From Thermanaerothrix daxensis (lineage in GTDB: Bacteria > Chloroflexota > Anaerolineae > Anaerolineales > Anaerolineaceae): a stretch of 64,000 nucleotides of DNA. Below the pieces are notes generated by a model, which was not told the origin of the DNA, searched no databases, and saw only the letters and a list, made by a program, of their open reading frames with translations. Positions within the stretch are counted from its first letter, which is position 1, and each line of letters begins with the position of its first letter. A program made the translations under genes and the position numbers. Shown one piece after another: positions 29,746-38,259 of this stretch. The stretch covers positions 1,178,001 to 1,242,000 of the forward strand of contig NZ_LGKO01000002.1 of the NCBI RefSeq assembly GCF_001306145.1, read 5' to 3'.

Positions 29746-30131
29746 TGGAGATGGCGGGAATCGAACCCGCGTCCGAAAGATTCGACCCTCGAACATCTAC
29801 GAGCGTAGTTGGTCTTTGATTTTCGCGCTACTCCCGACGACCAACAGAACAGGAGCCACGCTAGCTGCTTGGTCTTTCGCACAGCCCGCAGCGTGCTGTG
29901 CGGCAGCCTGGCTTTCTCACGCCCGCTCTACCACCGGCCAGGCAGCGGGGTAGGCGAACGTGGCCTCACACTCGGGAGGCCAGGGCGCTCATCCCTTTTG
30001 GCTTACGCAGCCAGCGGGAGAGCAGCGTAGTTTGTGCGGTTGGCACTTATTTTTTGCGCTGATTTTACGAGGTCGGCGCCTCTCGGCTCGCCGTTCGGGA
30101 TCAGCCTCTTCCGTCGAAGCCGTTCATCCCC
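29746..30131 (-). ncRNA. ssrA: tmRNA (transfer-messenger RNA)
   Basis: 386-nt one-piece tmRNA. The 5' end GGGGATGAACGGCTTCGACGG is the conserved tmRNA start in Chloroflexota-like bacteria; its first seven bases pair with CATCTCC at the 3' end (one G-U). The T-arm GCGGG-TTCGATT-CCCGC is intact. The tag reading frame (complement of 30044-30003) encodes ANRTNYAALPLAA followed by TAA, with the LAA end expected for ClpXP/ClpA-type recognition. The 3' CCA is not encoded. Pseudoknot-like repeats fill 29880-30000. Confidence 0.96.
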
Positions 30132-30142
30132 GTGGCATTTTT

Positions 30143-30171
30143 ATTATATAATACATTGTCAAGTCTGGCAA
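30143..30171 (-). promoter_or_regulatory. tmRNA promoter
   Basis: TTGCCA (complement of 30166-30171) and a perfect TATAAT (30143-30148) are separated by 17 nt, 11 nt upstream of the mature 5' end. Confidence 0.75.
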
Positions 30172-30193
30172 TCTGCAATCGCGGAGGTCATGG

Positions 30194-30964
30194 ATGCGTC
30201 TGGTACGCTTTCTGCATGAGGGGGAAATTCATTATGGTTGGGTGTATGGAGAGTTTATTGGCCCCATTGAAGGAAACCCCTTCTATGAATTTCGACGCCT
30301 GGAAGCCCGTTTGCCTATCTCCTCGGTTAAATTATTGGCCCCTGTTCAACCAACTAAGATTATTTGTGTGGGGCGGAATTATGCCGAACATGCTCATGAG
30401 CATGGAGCGGAGGTACCAGAAATACCATTGCTCTTTCTTAAGCCGCCCTCATCTGTCATCGGTCCAGATGAGGCTATTGTGTTGCCGCCTCAATCTCAAC
30501 AGGTGGAACATGAGGCCGAATTGGCGGTGGTTGTGGGGCGACGGGGCCGATGGATTCGCGCAGAGGAAGCCGAGCAATATGTGTTTGGATACACTATTGG
30601 GAATGACGTAACAGCACGGGATCTGCAACGTCGAGATGGGCAATGGACGCGGGCAAAGGGGTTTGATACCTTCTGCCCTTTAGGCCCGTGGGTGGAGACG
30701 GATTTGGACATCCGGGATTTGCCTATCATCTGTCGGGTAAATGGTGAGGTTCGTCAATTGGGATCCACACGTGAGATGGTCTTTTCAGTAGCCCAACTGA
30801 TTGCCTTTATCTCCTCGATCATGACTCTGGAGCCTGGTGATGTAATTCTCACCGGAACCCCCGCAGGTGTTTCCCCCATTCATCCTGGAGACATTGTCAG
30901 TATAACGATTGAAGGAATTGGTGCACTGACAAATCCGGTTGTGGCCGAAGAACCTGTTTCATAA
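30194..30964 (+). CDS. Fumarylacetoacetate hydrolase (FAH) family protein
   Basis: 256-residue FAH-fold protein. After a short N-terminal domain the catalytic core starts at KIICVGRNYAEHAHEHG and LFLKPPSSV. It has the metal-ligand cluster VEHEAELAVVVG (E-x-E), GYTIGNDVTARDLQRRDGQW with its aspartate ligand, KGFDTFCPLGPW, and ends with TGTPAGVSPIHPGD. Members hydrolyse or decarboxylate beta-diketo acids, or act as oxaloacetate tautomerase/decarboxylase and acylpyruvase. Which of these applies cannot be decided here. Strong GGAGG before the ATG. Confidence 0.9.
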   Translation: MRLVRFLHEGEIHYGWVYGEFIGPIEGNPFYEFRRLEARLPISSVKLLAPVQPTKIICVGRNYAEHAHEHGAEVPEIPLLFLKPPSSVIGPDEAIVLPPQSQQVEHEAELAVVVGRRGRWIRAEEAEQYVFGYTIGNDVTARDLQRRDGQWTRAKGFDTFCPLGPWVETDLDIRDLPIICRVNGEVRQLGSTREMVFSVAQLIAFISSIMTLEPGDVILTGTPAGVSPIHPGDIVSITIEGIGALTNPVVAEEPVS

Positions 30965-31025
30965 AATACCCGAGAGTGTGAGAGTTGACAGGGAGGGTCG
31001 GGTGAATACAATAAACTCTGGCATA

Positions 31026-31068
31026 AAGCAAAAATCGGAGGGCATCTCACTCCATCCGATTTTTGCTT
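31026..31068 (+). terminator. Terminator hairpin between the FAH-family gene and hppA
   Basis: 14-bp perfect inverted repeat AAGCAAAAATCGGA / TCCGATTTTTGCTT with a 15-nt loop. The T-run is inside the stem, so efficiency is uncertain. Confidence 0.6.
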
Positions 31069-31103
31069 AAGACTAAACCCCACAAATCTTCTCGGAGGCT
31101 GGT

Positions 31104-33398
31104 ATGGATATACTGGGTCTTTCCAGGCACGGTTTGACAACACCGTTTGAGCAACTGGGCGTGCTTGGGGTATTGGTTGTCGCCGTCATTAGTTTGCTTT
31201 ATGCTTGGTTCTTGCGTTCCAAAGTGGTTCGGTATGACAAAGGAACGCCTCAAATGCAGGAAGTATGGGAAGCCATTCGTCAGGGGGCAGAGGGCTATCT
31301 CAACCGGCAGTTACGCACCATTTTACCTGCAATTGCCCTGTTAACGATTGCCCTGTTTCTAAGTGTGGCCATCGTGGAGCCAACCCCAGAAGCCCAACGT
31401 GAGTTTGGTCATTTGGGTGAACGTAATGTGGTGCTCATTGTGGCCTTTGGGCGTACTATTGCGTTTATCATGGGGGCTACCTTCTCGCTTTTGGTTGGGC
31501 AATTAGGCATGCGTATGGCGATTCAGGCCAGCGTACGGGCAGCATCAGCGGCTCGGCGCAGTTTTAACGAGGCGCTTACCGTGGCCTATTATGCCGGAAC
31601 GATTACCGGCATGCTCACGGATGGTCTGGGGTTGATGGGAGGCACTCTCATCTTCATCGTTTTTGGGCGTGCTGCGCCAGATGCCTTGCTCGGCTTTGGT
31701 TTCGGTGGGACCTTGTTAGCCCTATTCATGCGCGTTGGGGGTGGAATTTATACCAAGGCTGCCGATGTTGGAGCTGATTTGGTAGGAAAGGTAGAAAAGG
31801 ACATCCCGGAGGATGATCCACGCAACGCTGCGGTTGTGGCAGACCTGGTGGGAGATAACGTGGGTGACTGTGCCGGGATGGCGGCCGATATTTTCGAATC
31901 CTACGAGGTGACCATTGTCTCAGCGCTCATTTTAGGTCTGGCGCTATTTGAAACCACCGGGGAGATTAAGTGGATTGTTTACCCGCTCCTCATTCGGGCT
32001 ATTGGGGTGGTCAGTTCTATCATTGGTACTTTCACGGTGCCCATTTGGGAACGATTCCCACTCAAGTTCCTCCGTGCCCATGATGCGGAAGAGGCCATGT
32101 TCCGCTCATATGAGGTCTCTAGTGTCAATACTATCCTTTTCTCGTTCCTGCTAGCGATCTTCTATGCTCATGACTGGCGCCTGGGGTTGCTGACCACGCT
32201 GGGGGTGGGGTTGGCGGTAGCGTTTAACCCCCTTACCTCTTACTTCACTTCCACAAAACGTGCGCCTGTCCAGGAGATCGTCAAAGCGACCAAGACGGGT
32301 CCTGCAACCACCATTCTTTCAGGGTTAGCAGTAGGCATGGAATCGAGCGTGTGGGCTCTGGTCGTGATCGCAATTTCATTTGTGGGAGCCTTGCTCATTT
32401 ATCAGGCGGATGGGCCTCAGTTTGTTCTTTATGCTGTTTCAATGATCGGTATCGGTATGCTCAGCCACACAGGCAATAATGTGGCGATGGACTCCTATGG
32501 CCCCATCTCGGATAACGCCAACGGTATTGCTGAAATGGCCTGGCATGACTTAACTGATGAGGTCACCCTGAAGGCTCGTCAGATTATGGCGGATCTGGAC
32601 GCAGTGGGGAATACCACCAAGGCGATCACGAAAGGTATTGCCATTGCTTCCGCGGTTATCGCTGCTGTGAGTCTCTTTGCTTCCTATATCACGGATGTTA
32701 ATCGCGTCATGCCAGGGGCTCTGGAAGCCATTCGGGTTTCGGATACCACGGTCTTTATTGGCTTCCTGTTGGGAGGTGCGCTACCTTGGCTCTTCAGCTC
32801 GCTTTCCATCCGTGCTGTTTCACGGGCAGCGAGTCAGATTGTAGAAGAGGTGCGCAATCAGTTTAAGATCCCTGGCATTATGGAGGGAACACGCAAACCC
32901 GATTATGCTCGTGTGGTTTCCATTTCTACACGTTCAGCCCAGAAGGAACTTATCCCGTTGGCGGTTATTGCGATTGCCATGCCGCTACTGGTTGGTTTGA
33001 TTTTGCAAGTGGAATCCCTGGGGGGCTATCTGGCGGGTGTGATCCTCAGTGGGCAGTTGTTGGCGGTATTTATGGCAAACGCCGGCGGGGCTTGGGATAA
33101 TGCAAAGAAGGCTATTGAGGACGAGCCACGTAATCTGGAGCAGAATACCGGTAAGGGATCTGAGCGGCACAAAGCAGGCGTGGTTGGTGATACCGTAGGT
33201 GATCCGCTCAAAGATACGGCCGGCCCCGCTCTCAACCCGATGATTAAGGTGGTTAACCTGGTCAGTCTGCTGGCTGCGCCGCTCATCGTGCGCGCGCGTC
33301 TGGGAGATCCTGTGATCTGGGTGGCGATTGTGGTTCTCTTTGCAGGGATGGTTTGGGCGATCTATCAGAGCAAGCGCCCTGTGCCTGAATTAGAATGA
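31104..33398 (+). CDS. hppA: Membrane-bound H+-translocating pyrophosphatase, K+-independent type
   Basis: Integral membrane ion pump that couples pyrophosphate hydrolysis to proton export. 764 residues, about 16 helices. The catalytic loop GGGIYTKAADVGADLVGKVEKDIPEDDPRN is complete (quoted in pieces: IYTKAADVGADLVGKVEKD, then IPEDDPRN). NVGDCAGMAADIFESYE, DSYGPISDNANGIAEM and the C-terminal DNAKK and GDTVGDPLKDTAGPALN motifs are also present. At the position that decides potassium need, the chain reads GNTTKAITKG: the Lys marks the K+-independent group (K+-dependent enzymes have Ala). The start follows GGAGG. It fits an energy-limited anaerobic or thermophilic lifestyle, but that is inference. 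Confidence 0.95.
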   Translation: MDILGLSRHGLTTPFEQLGVLGVLVVAVISLLYAWFLRSKVVRYDKGTPQMQEVWEAIRQGAEGYLNRQLRTILPAIALLTIALFLSVAIVEPTPEAQREFGHLGERNVVLIVAFGRTIAFIMGATFSLLVGQLGMRMAIQASVRAASAARRSFNEALTVAYYAGTITGMLTDGLGLMGGTLIFIVFGRAAPDALLGFGFGGTLLALFMRVGGGIYTKAADVGADLVGKVEKDIPEDDPRNAAVVADLVGDNVGDCAGMAADIFESYEVTIVSALILGLALFETTGEIKWIVYPLLIRAIGVVSSIIGTFTVPIWERFPLKFLRAHDAEEAMFRSYEVSSVNTILFSFLLAIFYAHDWRLGLLTTLGVGLAVAFNPLTSYFTSTKRAPVQEIVKATKTGPATTILSGLAVGMESSVWALVVIAISFVGALLIYQADGPQFVLYAVSMIGIGMLSHTGNNVAMDSYGPISDNANGIAEMAWHDLTDEVTLKARQIMADLDAVGNTTKAITKGIAIASAVIAAVSLFASYITDVNRVMPGALEAIRVSDTTVFIGFLLGGALPWLFSSLSIRAVSRAASQIVEEVRNQFKIPGIMEGTRKPDYARVVSISTRSAQKELIPLAVIAIAMPLLVGLILQVESLGGYLAGVILSGQLLAVFMANAGGAWDNAKKAIEDEPRNLEQNTGKGSERHKAGVVGDTVGDPLKDTAGPALNPMIKVVNLVSLLAAPLIVRARLGDPVIWVAIVVLFAGMVWAIYQSKRPVPELE

Positions 33399-33417
33399 AG
33401 GGTATTTGATAAGGATT

Positions 33418-33452
33418 ATAAGAACATCCCGGCACTGTCGGGATGTTCTTAT
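33418..33452. terminator. Bidirectional terminator between hppA and the RluA-family gene
   Basis: Perfect 14-bp inverted repeat ATAAGAACATCCCG / CGGGATGTTCTTAT with a 7-nt loop. The right arm covers the stop codon of the convergent pseudouridine synthase gene. Confidence 0.8.
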
Positions 33453-34156
33453 TTGGGCTTGAGACTCTCTAGGAGGGAGACGAAATCGGATGGATACGGG
33501 GCCATCAGGGTGATTTCTTTTTCTGGCAGCCAGGGATGATGAAAGGAAAGTGCAAAGGCATGAAGAGCAATGCGTGGCGTAGCTGGTGAATCGGGTGGTA
33601 AGGGGTATATGGGTCGGTTGGGAGGTAAAGGGTGGGGTTTATAAAGTTCATCGCCCAAGATTTGCAACCCTAAGGTGCTCAGGTGGGCCCGGATTTGGTG
33701 CGTGTAGCCACTTAGGGGTTGGGCTTCGAGTAGCAGGAAGCCCCTATCAAGGGGCTGTAAGATTCGGAAAATTGTACTGGCTGGTTTACCCCGAAGGTCA
33801 TCTACCAGGGTGCGATGACGGCGGTCGGCGTTGACTTTCAAGGGAAGGTTGACCTCGACTTCTTCTTGGGGCAGGTTCCCAAAAGTAATTAAGTGGTAAA
33901 TCTTCTTCACTTGGCGGTGTTCGAATTGAAGGCTGAGTGCTCGATGAGTTTGGGGATTGCGTGCAAAGAGCAAGACCCCACTGGTATCACGATCTAGCCG
34001 ATGGACTACCCATAAGCGGCCATAATGTTCGCTGAGCATGCGACTAAGATATGGCTTTTCCGCGTCATAACCATCCTGAATGGTCAATACGCCAGCAGGC
34101 TTATTAATAGCCAGTAAGTTTTCATCTTCAAAAAGGACATCTGGTAATGGAATCAT
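33449..34156 (-). CDS. RluA-family pseudouridine synthase
   Basis: Isomerises uridine to pseudouridine in rRNA or tRNA. The 235-residue protein has the RluA catalytic motif HRLDRDTSGVLLFA with the essential Asp, an earlier INKPAGVLTIQDG block and the C-terminal GYTHQIRAHLSTLGLQILGDELY. There is no N-terminal S4 domain, as in the short RluA/TruC class. No clear ribosome-binding site precedes the ATG. The RNA target is not predictable. Confidence 0.92.
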   Translation of the reverse strand: MIPLPDVLFEDENLLAINKPAGVLTIQDGYDAEKPYLSRMLSEHYGRLWVVHRLDRDTSGVLLFARNPQTHRALSLQFEHRQVKKIYHLITFGNLPQEEVEVNLPLKVNADRRHRTLVDDLRGKPASTIFRILQPLDRGFLLLEAQPLSGYTHQIRAHLSTLGLQILGDELYKPHPLPPNRPIYPLPPDSPATPRIALHAFALSFHHPWLPEKEITLMAPYPSDFVSLLESLKPK

Positions 34157-34265
34157 AGAAGATAAGGATAAATATCTTTGCTTATCAGGCTAATTGTATC
34201 AAACACCTGAGCACGCCTGATATAAAATTGTTATGTGATTTTCAAGGATTCGAAGGAGGCTAGTC

Positions 34266-34574
34266 ATGCATATTGTTCTGGTTCATGTTCATGTGAAAGA
34301 GGAAGCCCTGGAAGCCTTTAAGGCGGCCACTCTGGAAAACGCTCGTCACAGTATTGAAGAACCGGGGATTGTACGCTTTGACGTATTGCAACAAGTAGAA
34401 GATCCGACCCGGTTCGTCTTGGTGGAAGTTTATCGCCAACCCGAGGATCAAGCCAAGCACCGAGAGACAGTCCATTACCAAAAATGGCGCGACACGGTGG
34501 CCGAAATGATGGCAGAACCGCGTCAGGGCATTCGTTACCTAAACTTGTTCCCCAGCGATGAGGCATGGAAATGA
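34266..34574 (+). CDS. Antibiotic biosynthesis monooxygenase (ABM/LsrG-like) domain protein
   Basis: 102-residue dimeric alpha-beta barrel protein with the ABM pattern: [18 protein letters not shown] at the start, [20 protein letters not shown] in the middle and H[13 protein letters not shown] near the end. It resembles the LsrG/YgiN quinol or small-carbonyl modifying group. A strong AAGGAGG precedes the ATG. The stop overlaps the start of an iron-type alcohol dehydrogenase (ATGA), so the two form an operon and probably act on related small carbonyl compounds (inference). Confidence 0.88.
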   Translation: MHIVLVHVHVKEEALEAFKAATLENARHSIEEPGIVRFDVLQQVEDPTRFVLVEVYRQPEDQAKHRETVHYQKWRDTVAEMMAEPRQGIRYLNLFPSDEAWK

Positions 34575-35728
34575 AGGCTTTTGAATTTGCAACTGCACAG
34601 CGTATCCGTTTTGGCTGGGGAGTTTTAGAGGAGAGTGGTAGTATAGCCAGTACCCTGGGAAGACGGGCGTTTCTGGTGCGAGGTAAGAAACATCCCGATT
34701 TGCCGCGCTTAATGGATCTACTGGATCAAAGTCGGGTAAGCGTTGTGGAATTTGTGGTCACAGAAGAGCCGTCCGTAGATCTGGTGCGACAAGCCGTGGC
34801 GCAGGCACGAGCAGCAGGATGTGATTGTGTCATTGGGTTTGGCGGAGGGAGCGTCCTGGATACTGCCAAGGCAGTTTCGGCACTGTTGACCAACACAGGG
34901 TGTTTAGAAGATTATCTCGAAGTGGTGGGACAGGGACAGGCACTTGAGGTGCTGGCAGCACCTTGCCTGGCCATTCCTACTACGGCTGGCACTGGTTCTG
35001 AGGTAACCCGGAATGCGGTTTTGGGGGTGCCTGAAGCAGGGGTTAAGGTTAGTCTGAGAAGTCATTTGATGCTGCCCACTGTGGCGCTAGTGGATCCTGC
35101 TTTGACCTGTTCCCTGCCGCCTAAAATTACCGCTTATACCGGAATGGATGCGTTAACTCAGGTGCTGGAGCCCTATGTTTCCGTGCGTGCGAATCCGATG
35201 ACAGATTTGTTTTGCCGAGAGGGGTTACAACGTGCAAGTTGGGCATTATTGGCGGCTTTCAAAGATGGGAATGACAAGGACGCGCGAACTGCTATGACCT
35301 GGGTAAGTTTGCTGGGAGGCCTGGCTCTGGCAAACGCAGGGTTGGGAGCAGTGCATGGGTTGGCGGCTCCTATTGGTGGGATGTTCAAGGCTCCCCATGG
35401 GGCGATTTGTGCCCGGTTATTACCATTGGTCACACGTGTCAATTTACAGGCCCTGCGTAATCGCCAGCCTGAAAATCCTATTCTCGAGCGCTATCACGAG
35501 ATTGCGAGATGGTTGACCCGGCGTGAGGAAGCGCAGGCGGAAGATGGAGTGACCTGGTTAGAAGAAATGGTGGACATATTGGACATACCTGGTCTAGGTG
35601 CATATGGGATGACCCATGAACATATCCCCACCATCGTGGAAAGGGGCCTGCGGGCAAGCAGCATGAAGGCGAACCCCATCGCTCTCACGGCTGAGGAATT
35701 GACAATGATCCTCGAAGAAGCCCTCTAG
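34571..35728 (+). CDS. Iron-containing alcohol dehydrogenase
   Basis: NAD(P)- and Fe2+-dependent group III alcohol dehydrogenase, 385 residues. Dinucleotide site [14 protein letters not shown]; substrate/metal region [29 protein letters not shown] with the first metal Asp nearby; [27 protein letters not shown] with the histidine ligands. The start is the ATG at 34571, which shares bases with the stop of the ABM gene and has GAGG 8 nt upstream. The family covers maleylacetate reductase, lactaldehyde and butanol dehydrogenases; substrate not resolvable. Confidence 0.92.
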   Translation: MKAFEFATAQRIRFGWGVLEESGSIASTLGRRAFLVRGKKHPDLPRLMDLLDQSRVSVVEFVVTEEPSVDLVRQAVAQARAAGCDCVIGFGGGSVLDTAKAVSALLTNTGCLEDYLEVVGQGQALEVLAAPCLAIPTTAGTGSEVTRNAVLGVPEAGVKVSLRSHLMLPTVALVDPALTCSLPPKITAYTGMDALTQVLEPYVSVRANPMTDLFCREGLQRASWALLAAFKDGNDKDARTAMTWVSLLGGLALANAGLGAVHGLAAPIGGMFKAPHGAICARLLPLVTRVNLQALRNRQPENPILERYHEIARWLTRREEAQAEDGVTWLEEMVDILDIPGLGAYGMTHEHIPTIVERGLRASSMKANPIALTAEELTMILEEAL

Positions 35729-35732
35729 GCAA

Positions 35733-36575
35733 TCAGGGGGCAGTAAAGTAACTCACTCCCAACACCCCGGGACCGGCATGCACCAGAATGGCTGGGGGCA
35801 AATCGCAAATGGGGACATGGGATAGGCCGAGAGCGGTTTTAAATTCTTCAGCCAGCCGTTGGGCTTCTTCGAATGCATCGCCATGCATTATGGAAAGGAA
35901 GGACTGATCGCTGTGTGGGCAGTCACTGTAGACCAACTCTTTCAATCGTTCTACGGCACGGCGTTTTGTGCGCTGAGATTCCACGGGTTCGGTGCGCCCA
36001 TTTTTGAATTGCAGAATGGGCTTAATTTGGAGGAGACTGCCCACCAACATTTGAGCGCCTCCAATTCGACCGCCCTTATGCAAGTACTCAAGGGTATCCA
36101 CGACGAAGTAAACCCGTTCGCGGGTGGCCCACTCTTTTACCCGCCGAATGATGGTATCGGCATCAACACCTGCTTGAGCCCATTGATGGGCTAGGCGCAC
36201 GAGGGTACCGAGGCCGGCGCCTATGGTGCGTGTATCTATAATTCGAATATCGGCGCCGGGAAAGTCTTTTGCGGCTACTTCAGCGCTTCGGTAGGTGCCA
36301 CTGACATCGGCGGAGGGGGCGAGGACGATGAGAGTGTTTCCGGGTTTGGCATATTCCTGGTAGATTGGGTAGTAAAGGGCAGGAGGAGGCGCTGCCGTTT
36401 TAGGGAGAACCGGTGAAGTTTTCAGGCGCTGTAGGAACGTTTTTGAGTCGATCTCGTAATCATCTCGATATGTCTCATCCCCGATCACAATGATTTGAGG
36501 AATGTAAGGGATGCCCAAACGTTTGGCTTCATCGGTGGGAATGGTAGAGGTCGTATCCGCAATTATGATAACCAT
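35733..36575 (-). CDS. DegV family fatty-acid-binding protein
   Basis: 280 residues, two-domain DegV fold. DTTSTIPTDEAKRLGI begins the chain, the fatty-acid head-group region has PPALYYPIYQEYAKPGNTLIVLAPSADVSGTY, and VDTLEYLHKGGRIGGAQMLVGSLLQIKPIL is the family hallmark. DegV/FakB proteins present fatty acids to a FakA-type kinase for phosphorylation; no fakA is nearby. The start codon has AAAGGA 8 nt upstream. Transcribed away from the Fe-ADH, 4 nt past its stop (convergent). Confidence 0.92.
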   Translation of the reverse strand: MVIIIADTTSTIPTDEAKRLGIPYIPQIIVIGDETYRDDYEIDSKTFLQRLKTSPVLPKTAAPPPALYYPIYQEYAKPGNTLIVLAPSADVSGTYRSAEVAAKDFPGADIRIIDTRTIGAGLGTLVRLAHQWAQAGVDADTIIRRVKEWATRERVYFVVDTLEYLHKGGRIGGAQMLVGSLLQIKPILQFKNGRTEPVESQRTKRRAVERLKELVYSDCPHSDQSFLSIMHGDAFEEAQRLAEEFKTALGLSHVPICDLPPAILVHAGPGVLGVSYFTAP

Positions 36576-36611
36576 CGAGATAAGTCCTTTCGGAAAACCA
36601 GGATGTAAAGA

Positions 36612-38093
36612 TTATACCTGAGGATGGGAACGAATAGATCCCCATTCTCCTATGGTGTAGAGAAGAGCAAAGTTGGGTGGCCGACGCAGACCGACCGGAA
36701 AACCGGTGATGACTACTACCTGTTGCCCGGGTTTAATGGTGGTGGCAGAAAGGATGGCTGCCTCCAGGCTGAGGATCATGCCTTCAACGGTAGAAGCGAA
36801 TGGCACCAGGAAAGGAGTCACCCCCCAATACATTCCTAACCGCCGGTAAGTACGTTCCTCTGGTGTAAAAGCGAGAATGGGCACTTCGGGACGAGATTTT
36901 GACATTAATAAGGCGGTTTTTCCGGTTTGAGTGAAAACGGCGATTCCCGCGGCTTTGCGATCGTGGGCAAGTTCGCGTGCAGCGCGCGTAATTGCGAAGG
37001 CATTCTCCTCGCTGGCATCAACAGGGCTGGTAGCATAGTGGCCCCAGGTTTTGGCGTTGGCTTCTGCTTCTCGAATGATGCTGTCCATCATTTTGACGCT
37101 CTCTACCGGGTATTTACCGCTTGCGGTTTCACCCGAAAGCATCACGGCATCGGTGCCGTCAAAAATGGCATTGGCGACATCAGAGGCTTCGGCCCGGGTT
37201 GGACGGGGGTTAGAGATCATAGAATCGAGCATTTGAGTCGCCGTAATAACATATTTAGCATGGCGGTTAGCCATATCAATGATGCGTTTTTGGATAATTG
37301 GCACTGTTGAAGGCGACGTTTCCACTCCTAAGTCGCCTCGGGCTACCATAACCCCATCTGCCATGTGAATGATCTCGTGGAGGTTCTCAATGGCTTGCGG
37401 ACGCTCAAGTTTGGCTATGATGGGAGTGTCGGATTTCTCCGGGGCTAACTCACGAATGGCATTGCGTACTGTCTCTACATCCTCGGCGGTATGTACGAAA
37501 CTAATTGCTACTACGTCTACACCGGCTTGCAGGCCAAATTCCAGATCAGCACGGTCTTTTTCTGTAAAACAGGGGATGCCCAGCGAAACTCCCGGCAGGT
37601 TAACCCCCTTGTGAGGATATAGGATGCCTCCAAGGACGACTTGCGCTTCAATAATCCCATCCTTAACATCAAGCACTTCAAGTTCCAAATGACCATCATC
37701 GAGCAGAATCCGATTGCCCTTTTTCACAGCCCGGGCCAGGTTGGGAACCTCCATGGGAACAAGTGTGCGCTCACCGAATTGATGAGCGGAATCCCGCAAT
37801 TGTTCACTGGGGGCAAGTAAGATTTTTTCCCCAACAGTGAGGGGGATTCCCTCTTTCGGTAAATTGCCCACCCGCATCTTGGGGCCTTGTAAGTCCTGCA
37901 AGATGGTAACAGGTTTGTCTAGTTCTTGAGAAATCTTGCGGATGGTAGCAATGCGAGCAGCGTGTTCTTCGTGGGTGCCATGAGAGAAGTTGAGGCGCGC
38001 TACATCGAGCCCTGCTTCAATCAGACAGCGAAGTGTAGTTTCGTTTTCAGAGGCCGGACCAATTGTGCCAACGATTTTTGCCCTGCGCTCCAT
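36612..38093 (-). CDS. pyk: Pyruvate kinase
   Basis: Last step of glycolysis, phosphoenolpyruvate plus ADP to pyruvate and ATP. 493 residues. Visible are KIVGTIGPAS, RLNFSHGTHEEH, the B-domain, the active-site block IIAKLERPQAIENL and MVARGDLGVE, then TQMLDSMISNPRPTRAEASDVANAIFDGTDAVMLSGETASGKYPVE (quoted in parts: TQMLDSMI, RAEASDVANAI, MLSGETASG). A C-terminal allosteric domain of usual length follows, without the extra PEP-utiliser domain of Bacillus. AGGAGG precedes the ATG. Confidence 0.96.
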   Translation of the reverse strand: MERRAKIVGTIGPASENETTLRCLIEAGLDVARLNFSHGTHEEHAARIATIRKISQELDKPVTILQDLQGPKMRVGNLPKEGIPLTVGEKILLAPSEQLRDSAHQFGERTLVPMEVPNLARAVKKGNRILLDDGHLELEVLDVKDGIIEAQVVLGGILYPHKGVNLPGVSLGIPCFTEKDRADLEFGLQAGVDVVAISFVHTAEDVETVRNAIRELAPEKSDTPIIAKLERPQAIENLHEIIHMADGVMVARGDLGVETSPSTVPIIQKRIIDMANRHAKYVITATQMLDSMISNPRPTRAEASDVANAIFDGTDAVMLSGETASGKYPVESVKMMDSIIREAEANAKTWGHYATSPVDASEENAFAITRAARELAHDRKAAGIAVFTQTGKTALLMSKSRPEVPILAFTPEERTYRRLGMYWGVTPFLVPFASTVEGMILSLEAAILSATTIKPGQQVVVITGFPVGLRRPPNFALLYTIGEWGSIRSHPQV

Positions 38094-38259
38094 AGATCCT
38101 CCTGTGGGTTATTTAAGAATAACACGAATTCTACGAAAGTAGGGTGGAAGGTTGGCAGGATTAGGTGTGATGTTCGGCACTTATTGGGTCATGTTGGGCT
38201 GTATTAATATGATTTCAAGAATTGCTTTACTTATTTCCCACCAAAGGATGAAAACCGCG

